Positions 1 through 5,216 of a stretch of DNA of 7,286 bases are shown here, piece by piece. A program made the translations under genes and the position numbers. Origin of the DNA: an uncultured Flammeovirgaceae bacterium (GTDB lineage: Bacteria > Bacteroidota > Bacteroidia > Cytophagales > Cyclobacteriaceae). The stretch lies in assembly GCA_946886805.1 (NCBI GenBank), contig CAMPJM010000198.1, positions 1 through 7,286 on the forward strand, given 5' to 3'. The notes below the pieces were generated by a model. The model made no database searches and was not told the DNA's origin. It saw nothing but the letters and a program-made list of their open reading frames with translations. Every line of letters starts with the position of its first letter. Positions within the stretch are counted from its first letter, which is position 1.

Positions 1-75
1 TTCATTTGGACTTACTGGAATAAACTCCAAACCATTGGGGATGAAACTCAGTGTTTTTATATTCCATTTTTCTTA

Positions 76-102
76 GTTAATCACCTGTTAATCAGTTAAA
101 TA
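76..102 (+). promoter_or_regulatory. Helically phased GTTAATCA repeats, possible activator site
   Basis: GTTAATCA occurs at 76-83 and again at 87-94, exactly 11 bp apart, followed by a degenerate third copy (GTTAAATA) at 95-102. The spacing of about one helical turn would put the copies on the same face of the DNA. They lie roughly 55-80 bp upstream of the start site predicted from the sigma-54 candidate, where enhancer-binding proteins often sit. The motif is AT-rich and short, so chance is a real alternative. Confidence 0.2.
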
Positions 103-128
103 CAATTAATAATCGGTTTGTATTTTGC

Positions 129-145
129 TTGGCACTGGTTTTGTA
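129..145 (+). promoter_or_regulatory. Candidate sigma-54 (RpoN) -24/-12 promoter
   Basis: The sequence reads TTGGCAC (129-135), five bases, then TTGTA (141-145). The consensus is TGGCAC-N5-TTGC. The -24 element is perfect, including the GG at 131-132, and the spacing is exact. The -12 element has TTG but T in place of the final C at 144. Transcription would start near 155, leaving about 165 bases of leader before the RidA-family ATG at 321. This was the only site of this quality I noticed on either strand. The window also encodes a sigma-54 activator (3228-5216), which makes the site more credible, though no direct link is shown. Confidence 0.42.
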
Positions 146-191
146 AATATCACACCACATTAGTTTAGTAAAAGACGCTCCGAACTAAGGA

Positions 192-230
192 TGTGGTAGA
201 GCTCACAGTATGGTTTTGAGCTATACCACA
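192..230 (+). repeat. Inverted repeat / hairpin 1 in ridA leader
   Basis: The arms are TGTGGTAGAGCTCA (192-205) and TGAGCTATACCACA (217-230): 14 bp with a single G-A mismatch (199/223) and an 11-base loop. No T-tract follows, so a classical intrinsic terminator is unlikely. It could be a leader RNA stem or a palindromic protein-binding site. Confidence 0.6.
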
Positions 231-238
231 GGCAAACA

Positions 239-279
239 GCTTACTTAATTTGTAGCTCTGCTCATCAAATTAAGTAAGC
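239..279 (+). repeat. Inverted repeat / hairpin 2 in ridA leader
   Basis: The arms GCTTACTTAATTTG (239-252) and CAAATTAAGTAAGC (266-279) form a perfect 14-bp inverted repeat with a 13-base loop. It begins 9 bases after hairpin 1 and ends 41 bases before the RidA-family ATG. The stem is AT-rich and the right arm is not followed by a T-run. It may act with hairpin 1 as a leader structure, mark the end of an upstream transcript, or be a regulator-binding palindrome. Confidence 0.65.
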
Positions 280-320
280 CATATAATCATCTAAAAACTC
301 AATCACTTAATAAGAACACA

Positions 321-710
321 ATGGAAAAAAGAATCATCAATCCCTGGAAATGGCAAGATGAACGCAGTTATGCGCAAGCCGTTGAAGTAAAAGGGGTAAC
401 AGGCACACTTTATGTTTCAGGGCAGGCCGCTGTGCTCCCCGATGGGCAATCCAGTACGGCTGACATGAAAACACAGCTGATTCAAGCCATACAAAATCTG
501 GAACAGGTAATCAGCGAGGCAGGCTACGAATGCAGAAACATAGTGCGTTTGACGATCTACAACACTTCCACAGCCGAACTTTGGCCTCACTTTCCTATTC
601 TTCAGGAATGGATAGCAAAAAATGGCATCAAGCAAGCACTTACTGTGATGGAAGTAAAAAGCCTTTTTGAAACCTTAACCGTAGAACTGGAAGCGACTGT
701 TGTGAAATAG
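321..710 (+). CDS. RidA family protein (YjgF/YER057c/UK114), catalytic arginine absent
   Basis: This 129-residue protein spans the whole length of a RidA/YjgF single-domain trimer subunit. The characteristic features are the early strand with VSGQAAVLPDG (32-42), the helix beginning ADMKTQL (47-53) and containing the IQNLEQVISEAGY run, the NIVRLTIYNT strand (73-82), and the C-terminal MEVKSLFETLTVELEA block (110-125). True RidA enzymes deaminate 2-aminoacrylate and related imines using an arginine (Arg105 in E. coli) just before the VEV motif. Aligned by eye, that position is Leu107 here (ALTVMEV, 106-112), so the protein resembles the arginine-lacking Rid subfamilies, whose function is mostly unknown and which probably do not act on 2-aminoacrylate. 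The ATG at 321 is preceded by an AT-rich stretch without a Shine-Dalgarno sequence, as is normal in Bacteroidota. It is the first gene after the candidate sigma-54 promoter and heads the left-hand + strand gene run. Confidence 0.93.
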   Translation: MEKRIINPWKWQDERSYAQAVEVKGVTGTLYVSGQAAVLPDGQSSTADMKTQLIQAIQNLEQVISEAGYECRNIVRLTIYNTSTAELWPHFPILQEWIAKNGIKQALTVMEVKSLFETLTVELEATVVK

Positions 711-781
711 CTACTTAGGGGAAGAAGAGCCAGTTTTCAATTCACTGTTAATTATTATACAGCGCTTCTGGTAGTGAATGA

Positions 782-1000
782 AAATATTGTAATCAATGGA
801 AACGGAAAAACACCGACAGACCATTGGCAATCAAGGCCGACGACGGGGAAGCATTTCAAATTGAAGCAGCCGATGATGCTATAAACCCATTGATGAACCT
901 ATTGCGGCACGGTCCTTTTGTGATGAACATCAGAGAAGAGTTGAAAGACGGGTTTGATGATTTCAACAATTGGAAATTTGGATATTCAGAAAATAAATAA
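782..1000 (+). pseudogene. Unidentified gene remnant (C-terminal fragment)
   Basis: The frame 782-1000 is free of stops and ends in TAA at 998-1000. From about 818 it reads like real protein: RPLAIKADDGEAFQIEAADD, then a stretch ending FNNWKFGYSENK. There is no start codon until ATG at 893 or 923, so as it stands it is a tail without a head. The reading frame directly upstream (714-812, in another phase) also looks protein-like, with LLVVNENIVINGNGK near 765-809. The two join at the A-run 806-810, which suggests a one-base slip in a once-continuous gene. I do not recognise the family. The remnant ends 22 bases before the DUF5996 ATG. It could alternatively be a very short functional ORF starting at 893. 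Confidence 0.4.
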
Positions 1001-1022
1001 GGAGACAATAAGACTAAATACT

Positions 1023-1952
1023 ATGAACAATACCATCAAATTGCCATCCCTTCACTATGTGGGAAACGAGCAAAAAAAAATGACCTTACATTTATTTTTA
1101 CAGATCATGGGAAAGATTCGTTTGAAATTAACGCCCCGCAAAAACCATTGGTGGTACGTGACCGAGTATGTATCGACAAAAGGCATCACTACTCACCCTA
1201 TACCTTACAATGGGGGAATAGATACCTTCGACATTACGATCAATGTACACCAACACCAGCTGGAAGTAAGCACTAGTAAAGGTGAACTAGCAAGCTTCTC
1301 ATTGCTCAATGGAATAAGCGTAGCGGATTTCTATAAACAGCTTTCCGACATTATTAAGCAATTCAATATTACAGTGTCGATTGTAGACAGACCCTATGAC
1401 TTAAACATTGAGACACCTTTTGGCAAAATTACAGAGTACCACCATTACGAAGAAGCTTACACCCAAGACTTCTGGCGCGTCCTTCTTTGGGTGGATGGGA
1501 TTTTCAAAGAGTTCAGCGGTCGCTTTTACGGAAAAACCTGTCCTGTCCATCTTTACTGGCATTCTATGGATTTAGCAGTAACCCGTTTCTCAGGCAATCA
1601 GGCAACCGCTATGCCGGAGGAGGCCAGGATATCGGATAAAGATGCATACTCACACGAGTGTATCAGTTTTGGTTTCTGGGCCGGCGATGAAAAGATGCCG
1701 GAACCAGCTTTCTATTCATACACATACCCTTCACCTGAAGGATTAAACCAAGAACCTTTGATGCCCTCTTTAGCCCAGTGGGTTGACAGTAATGGAAGTC
1801 CAATGGCTATACTAACGTACAACAATTTATTAAAAGCGGCTAACCCGCGTTCAACTCTGCTTGATTTTTTGGAGACTGCCTATACCGCTGGCGCTAAAAA
1901 ATCCGCCTGGAATATTGAGGCTTTGACCGTACCGGAACTGTACAATATTTAA
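1023..1952 (+). CDS. DUF5996 family protein
   Basis: This 309-residue protein matches the DUF5996 pattern closely and at full length. In order: TLHLFLQIMGKIRLKLTP (about 21-38), NHWWYVTEYVSTKGITTHPI (42-61), a GISVADFY segment, then FWRVLLWVDGIFKEFSGRFY, CPVHLYWHSMDLAVTRFSG, the AYSHECISFGFWAGDE block, AFYSYTYPSPEG, and a final helix LLDFLETAYTAGAKKSAW. The biochemical role of the family is unknown; no catalytic assignment is made here. There is no signal peptide or membrane segment, so it is likely cytoplasmic. The frame extends upstream to an ATG at 954, but that start lies inside the unidentified remnant. Starting at 1023 gives the usual lead of about 20 residues before TLHLF, so 1023 is preferred. 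The TAA stop (1950-1952) shares its last base with the ATG that opens the YjdI-like remnant. The reading frame shows no damage, in contrast to the genes on both sides. Confidence 0.9.
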   Translation: MNNTIKLPSLHYVGNEQKKMTLHLFLQIMGKIRLKLTPRKNHWWYVTEYVSTKGITTHPIPYNGGIDTFDITINVHQHQLEVSTSKGELASFSLLNGISVADFYKQLSDIIKQFNITVSIVDRPYDLNIETPFGKITEYHHYEEAYTQDFWRVLLWVDGIFKEFSGRFYGKTCPVHLYWHSMDLAVTRFSGNQATAMPEEARISDKDAYSHECISFGFWAGDEKMPEPAFYSYTYPSPEGLNQEPLMPSLAQWVDSNGSPMAILTYNNLLKAANPRSTLLDFLETAYTAGAKKSAWNIEALTVPELYNI

Positions 1953-2188
1953 TGTTTAATTACTATAGGTCAATCAAAAAATAATCAAATGGTAACGGAC
2001 CATTGTTTTGGAAACCGGAAAAGTGCATCCACTCGGGAATATGTGTGAAGACTTTGTCCAGCGTATGCAATCCAAAGGAAAGACCCTGGAGCAAACCAGA
2101 AAATGCAAGTTGGGAAAAACTTATCATATAGGTTTTTACATGTCCTTCAGGAGCATTGAGCGTCGAACGCAGAGTAAGAACACAATAA
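1952..2188 (+). pseudogene. yjdI: YjdI-like [4Fe-4S] mono-cluster protein (COG3592), broken by in-frame stops
   Basis: Translated in one frame from ATG 1952 through its stops, this gives a compact divergent mono-cluster ferredoxin-like domain (Fer4_19 type). The recognisable parts are SNGNGPLFWKPEKCIHSGIC, then VCNPKERPWSKPENASWEKL, then CPSGALS. The family's CxHSxxC (Cys codons at 2024 and 2042) and CPSGAL (Cys codon at 2141) motifs are intact. Two stops interrupt it: TAA at 1982-1984 in the N-terminal region, and TAG at 2129-2131 three residues before CPSGAL, where relatives often have Gln (CAG to TAG fits). TAA at 2186-2188 may be the natural end. The copy is therefore expected to yield no complete protein. 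E. coli yjdI lies beside yjdJ, and the same neighbour follows here, which supports the identification. Its function in living relatives is unknown beyond probable cluster binding. Confidence 0.78.
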
Positions 2189-2446
2189 AAAATTGAGAAA
2201 GACGACAACGGAAGAAAGAAACACTTTGTCATCTATGAAAATGACGAATTCGCGGGAGAAATGCCCTATGCGTATACTAGAGAACCAAGATTTATCATTG
2301 ACAATACTAGTGTTGAGAACAACTCTATCGAAAGTGGTCTTGGTAAGCCATTGGTATTGAAAGCAGTAGAATAGGCCCGAAACAACGATCTGAAAACCCT
2401 GCCGATTTCCACATTCGCAAAGAAGGTGTTCGCCTTTCAAAAATAA
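2189..2446 (+). pseudogene. yjdJ: YjdJ-like GNAT N-acetyltransferase (COG2388), start lost and nonsense mutation
   Basis: The frame, identical in phase to the YjdI-like remnant, reads KIEKDDNGRKKHFVIYENDE, FAGEMPYAYTREPRFIIDNT, SVENNSIESGLGKPLVLKAV-E, then TAG (2372-2374), then ARNNDLKTLPISTFAKKVFA. This is the small single-domain GNAT fold of the NATD1/YjdJ group: IDHTEV, the acetyl-CoA loop G-x-G-x-G/L (here SGLGKPL), AVEYAR and PLCPFAK. The TAG stands where the family normally has Tyr between AVE and AR. The conserved Cys of PLCPFAK is Ser here (PISTFAK), the tail after FAK is cut short at TAA 2444-2446, and no ATG/GTG/TTG start exists after the stop at 2186. The pair may have been two coupled genes or one fused gene. 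It is almost certainly non-functional. Confidence 0.78.
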
Positions 2447-2558
2447 AGCTAAAAAGCCAGAGAATCTGACGATCCATTTGAAACCTCAGGTGCGTTCCAC
2501 TCCAGAGCACTTCATAAGGAAACATTTAACATAACCATACATTCAAACCACACAAAAA

Positions 2559-2987
2559 ATGAATTATTACGACAATTTTCCAACTTTTAGCGCGGAGCTA
2601 TCCGATGGAATGCTGCACTTGAACATGCATGAGCTGGCTATGAATCCCGGGGACTATCAATACGTTCGCGACGTACTGCAGCTTTTTGATGGCTTAAAGA
2701 ATGACGCGTCCATACAGGTGGTTGTTTTTACCAGTGCCCACCCAGATTTTTTTCTGTTGAATTACTACCAGAATCCCGAAGGGGCATTAACCGGTCCTAT
2801 CGACTCAGCTCACTTTATACTCTGGGCTCGGTTGCTGATGGAATTGGCAGTGCTGCCCCAAACCACGGTGGCCATTGTGGAAGACAAGGTGAAGGGAGCC
2901 GGTAACGGATTTCTGACTGCCTGCGATCTGACTATCCATTGCTCAAATCCTGAGTTAGCGTTACTCCCCATATTTATGCCAACCTGA
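2559..2987 (+). CDS. Truncated enoyl-CoA hydratase/isomerase (crotonase) family protein, probable pseudogene
   Basis: The product is 142 residues, against about 250 for the family. It holds the N-terminal half of a crotonase fold: the early strands with GMLHLNMHELAMNPG (17-31), the helix and strand with IQVVVFTSAHPDFFLLNYY (52-70), and the segment VAIVEDKVKGAGNGFLTACD (104-123). The first oxyanion-hole segment (FSAGAD in many enzymes) is HPDFFLLNYY here. The second, KGAGNGF (112-118), is well kept and resembles the RGAGNEF subtype. The reading frame ends just after ELALLPIFMPT, where relatives enter the LPE/GxxPG active-site loop. Acid/base residues, the C-terminal trimerisation helices and the rest are therefore missing. 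A CoA-ester-processing enzyme is unlikely to be made. The start at 2559 fits the fold, and TGA TAA follows at the end. It may be a recent deletion, since the retained half is undamaged. Confidence 0.8.
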   Translation: MNYYDNFPTFSAELSDGMLHLNMHELAMNPGDYQYVRDVLQLFDGLKNDASIQVVVFTSAHPDFFLLNYYQNPEGALTGPIDSAHFILWARLLMELAVLPQTTVAIVEDKVKGAGNGFLTACDLTIHCSNPELALLPIFMPT

Positions 2988-3007
2988 TAATGCCCAAAAC
3001 AAAGTAA

Positions 3008-3067
3008 TTTATATGGACTAAAGATGCTTCAGAGGCTCTAGTGAAATCTAAAAATTTACAGCGATAA
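3008..3067 (+). pseudogene. Possible leftover C-terminal tail of the crotonase gene
   Basis: A 19-codon frame after TAA 3005-3007 reads FIWTKDASEALVKSKNLQR and ends in TAA at 3065-3067. Its composition and the DASEAL stretch faintly resemble the DAREGL-type ends of crotonases. It sits 20 bases beyond the stop of the truncated crotonase. This would fit an internal deletion that kept both ends of the gene. It is too short to be sure and may be chance. Confidence 0.2.
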
Positions 3068-3072
3068 GATTT

Positions 3073-3108
3073 AGTTATTCTCATAGCTTGTTTAATATGA
3101 GAATAACT
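3073..3108. terminator. Perfect 13-bp inverted repeat between convergent genes
   Basis: AGTTATTCTCATA (3073-3085) and TATGAGAATAACT (3096-3108) pair perfectly around a 10-base loop. It lies between the + strand crotonase remnant and the - strand sigma-54 regulator, 119 bases past the regulator's stop codon. The position suits a bidirectional terminator. No long T-run follows on either strand and the stem is AT-rich, so termination strength is uncertain. The rest of 2988-3227 holds no gene beyond the possible tail at 3008-3067. Confidence 0.5.
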
Positions 3109-3227
3109 CAGATAGGCAGATCCAACCGGACCAATGCAGTGCTGAAATGAACTAAACAGATCAGTACAATATTATCAATTTAGCCGTACATCATAAGTAC
3201 TGATACTTTTGCTTACTGATTTACAGG

Positions 3228-5216
3228 TTATCTATTCCGGTGAATACCCAGTCTCGCCATTTTAGCCTCTAAAGTCGTCGGCTTTACATCCAGCAATTCA
3301 GCTGCCCCGCCATTTCCACGGATGCGGAAATTGGAGATTTTCAAAGCTACCATGATATTGTCTTTTTCCGCCTGTTCATGGGGCTTTACAATATGTATAG
3401 CCGGTTCTGCACTTTCAGCCGGATCCGGAACAGACGAAGCCTCGGGTAGCAAAGGTTCTGCCAGTGAAATCACTGGTGAGGTAGCCATGATAGAAGCTCG
3501 CTCCAGTAAGTGTTCCAGTTCGCGAATATTGCCCGGCCAATGATAATTGAGCATCTGCAACTTCGTAGATTCAGATATTCCTGTTAAACTTTTCCCTAGT
3601 TTTTTTGATATTTTCTGCAGGAAATAGGTTGCTAGCGGCATCAGGTCTTCATTACGTTCCCGTAAAGGAGGTAGTTTAACCGGAAATACATTAAGTCGAT
3701 AATACAAATCAGCGCGGAAACGGCCTACAGAAATCTCAGCTTGCAGGTTGCGATTGGTAGCAGCAATAATCCGTACATCCAAGGGAATCGGGCCTTTACC
3801 CCCAACGCGTTCAATTTCTCTTTCCTGGATTACCCGGAGCAATTTAGGCTGAAGTTCAATTGGCAACTCACCAATTTCGTCAAGAAAAATAGTTCCCCCA
3901 TGTGCTAATTCAAATTTGCCAATACGTTTTTCGGTGGCTCCGGTAAAACTGCCCTTCTCATGACCGAACAATTCGCTCTCTATAAGCTGCGGAGGCAAGG
4001 CTGCACAATTTACTTTAATCAAGGCTTTGCCTTTGCGGGAAGAACGGTTATGCACTGCCCTGGCAATAAGTTCTTTTCCTGTACCGGTTTCTCCCAGGAT
4101 CAGTACCGTATAATCTGTAGGTGCTACCTGGCTGATACTTTTAAACACATTCACCAATGCAGAACTTTCTCCGATCATCTCTTCAAAATTGGCACCTGTT
4201 TTCACCTCCTCCTGCAGATATTTATTCTCCTGATCTAATTGCTCACTCAGCCGCTGAATTTGGTCAAAAGCCATCAAGCGGTCCACCGTAAGTGTAAGAG
4301 AAGTTTTTAGGCTTTCCAGTAAATGAAGGTGTTCTTTCAGATAGGTGGTAGGCTGGCGGCTGAAAAAGGAAAGGAAGAAAGTACCGTTTGTTGCCGTTGT
4401 AAGACGCATAAATAAATTTGATTGCAAGCTGAAAGTTCTGGCAATTAATTGAATAAATGGGTGACGGCGGCAAACTTCTTCAAACTCTTTTCCGTTATGA
4501 ATAGCTTCTGTCATATCAGGTACCTGTGCCCGTATTGCCTGGAACTTTTCTATTGTGAGGCCAGTCATTTGTAGAAAGTTTTCGGTCCAGATAGTCTGGT
4601 ACTCATCTTTCCCTATCCGGAAGAAGCTGCAGGAACGGTAGGCATCAACCAGGTGCTCTTTTTCAAAGCCTATAATGAAATAGTCAAATGGAATATGAGG
4701 CTGGAAAAGCCTGGCTACTTTCATTAAACGTTGCTCCCAGGGGTCATTTCCCGAGAGTGCTTCCATTAACGCAATCTGTAGTTCCTGCACTTGTCTTACA
4801 CGCATTTCCATTCTATGCGCATGACGGTAATGGGCTATTTCCAGGGCAACCAATACGTCTTTTTCCCGGAAAGGCTTTACAATAAAGCCATAAGGCTGGG
4901 TGGTTTTAACTTCTTTGATAATACTTGAATTTGTATTTGCCGACACAAAAATAAACGGAATATTCTCTTCTCCCAGTATCCTGGCCAGATCAATGCCGGT
5001 TTGTTCTCCCTTAAGAAGAATATCCACCAGCACCAGATCTGGCTTTTGCTTATTTTTGAGTTCTATGGCTTTAGCTACTGTAAAGGCAATGCCGCTTACC
5101 TGATAGCCAGCTTTTTCGAGAATCTGCCGTAAATCATTGGCAACCGCAAACTCGTCTTCTACGATCAGGATGGTTTGCTGGGATGGCTGTATCTGGTTTG
5201 TCGGATTAATAGACAT
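3228..5216 (-). CDS. Sigma-54-dependent response regulator (receiver - GAF-like - AAA+ - Fis HTH)
   Basis: A 662-residue NtrC-class activator. The receiver domain is about 14-130: acidic pair E20-D21-E22, phospho-acceptor Asp65 in LVLVDILL, Ser92 and Lys114 in the VKPF motif. Residues about 140-320 form a non-catalytic GAF-like sensory region with little recognisable signature, followed by a short coiled stretch (320-340). The AAA+ sigma-54 activator domain covers about 344-575: Walker A GETGTGKE (375-382), sigma-54 contact loop GSFTGA (422-427, usually GAFTGA), Walker B TIFLDE (442-447), sensor I IIAATNRN (483-490), and the arginine-finger region [13 protein letters not shown] (500-512). The C-terminal Fis-type helix-turn-helix is about 618-660, in the [20 protein letters not shown] form. 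Phosphorylation should drive ATP-dependent remodelling of sigma-54 holoenzyme at target promoters. The gene overlaps the 3' end of the upstream kinase gene by 11 bases, implying co-transcription and translational coupling. Every key residue is present. Its targets are unknown; the site at 129-145 is a candidate. Confidence 0.95.
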   Translation of the reverse strand: MSINPTNQIQPSQQTILIVEDEFAVANDLRQILEKAGYQVSGIAFTVAKAIELKNKQKPDLVLVDILLKGEQTGIDLARILGEENIPFIFVSANTNSSIIKEVKTTQPYGFIVKPFREKDVLVALEIAHYRHAHRMEMRVRQVQELQIALMEALSGNDPWEQRLMKVARLFQPHIPFDYFIIGFEKEHLVDAYRSCSFFRIGKDEYQTIWTENFLQMTGLTIEKFQAIRAQVPDMTEAIHNGKEFEEVCRRHPFIQLIARTFSLQSNLFMRLTTATNGTFFLSFFSRQPTTYLKEHLHLLESLKTSLTLTVDRLMAFDQIQRLSEQLDQENKYLQEEVKTGANFEEMIGESSALVNVFKSISQVAPTDYTVLILGETGTGKELIARAVHNRSSRKGKALIKVNCAALPPQLIESELFGHEKGSFTGATEKRIGKFELAHGGTIFLDEIGELPIELQPKLLRVIQEREIERVGGKGPIPLDVRIIAATNRNLQAEISVGRFRADLYYRLNVFPVKLPPLRERNEDLMPLATYFLQKISKKLGKSLTGISESTKLQMLNYHWPGNIRELEHLLERASIMATSPVISLAEPLLPEASSVPDPAESAEPAIHIVKPHEQAEKDNIMVALKISNFRIRGNGGAAELLDVKPTTLEAKMARLGIHRNR

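Larger units (their letters stand above)
1..320. other. Non-coding leader upstream of the RidA-family gene
   Basis: No gene can be supported in this 320-base stretch. The first 99 bases are open in frame 1 (TAA at 97-99), but the translation has no recognisable family signature. A 22-codon minus-strand frame (2-67) is equally unconvincing. If an upstream + strand gene ends here, only its last codons are inside the window. What the stretch does hold is a short repeated motif near 76-102, a sigma-54-type promoter candidate at 129-145, and two successive inverted repeats at 192-230 and 239-279, listed separately. The layout (activator-site-like repeats, promoter, structured leader, gene) reads as a regulatory region. 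Confidence 0.6.

Noticed and set aside
282..287. TATAAT box before the RidA-family gene
   Set aside because: No -35 element at a suitable distance, and Bacteroidota vegetative promoters use a different -7 motif; likely chance in AT-rich DNA.
954..1022. Upstream start for the DUF5996 gene at ATG 954
   Set aside because: It would add 23 residues that overlap the unidentified remnant in another frame and have no counterpart in the family; the ATG at 1023 gives the usual N-terminal length.
310..2190. Shared 12-mer TAAGAACACAAT before the RidA ATG (311-322) and before the GNAT remnant (2175-2186)
   Set aside because: A repeated AT-rich 12-mer is expected about once by chance in 7 kb, and the second copy does not lead into the GNAT reading frame.
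2008..2196. Plus-strand 62-codon ORF beginning at ATG 2008 or so
   Set aside because: It is out of phase with the YjdI motifs (CIHSGIC, CPSGAL), which lie in the neighbouring frame; it is a shadow of the pseudogene.
1963..2440. Minus-strand open frames of 66-97 codons across this region
   Set aside because: They are antisense to the YjdI-like and YjdJ-like remnants, whose + strand translations carry clear family motifs; the minus-strand products have no recognisable features.
3160..3220. ATCAGTAC/GTACTGAT inverted repeat and repeated TACTGAT near the end of the regulator gene
   Set aside because: Only 8 bp arms with a 29-base loop and no T-run; too weak to call a terminator or operator.
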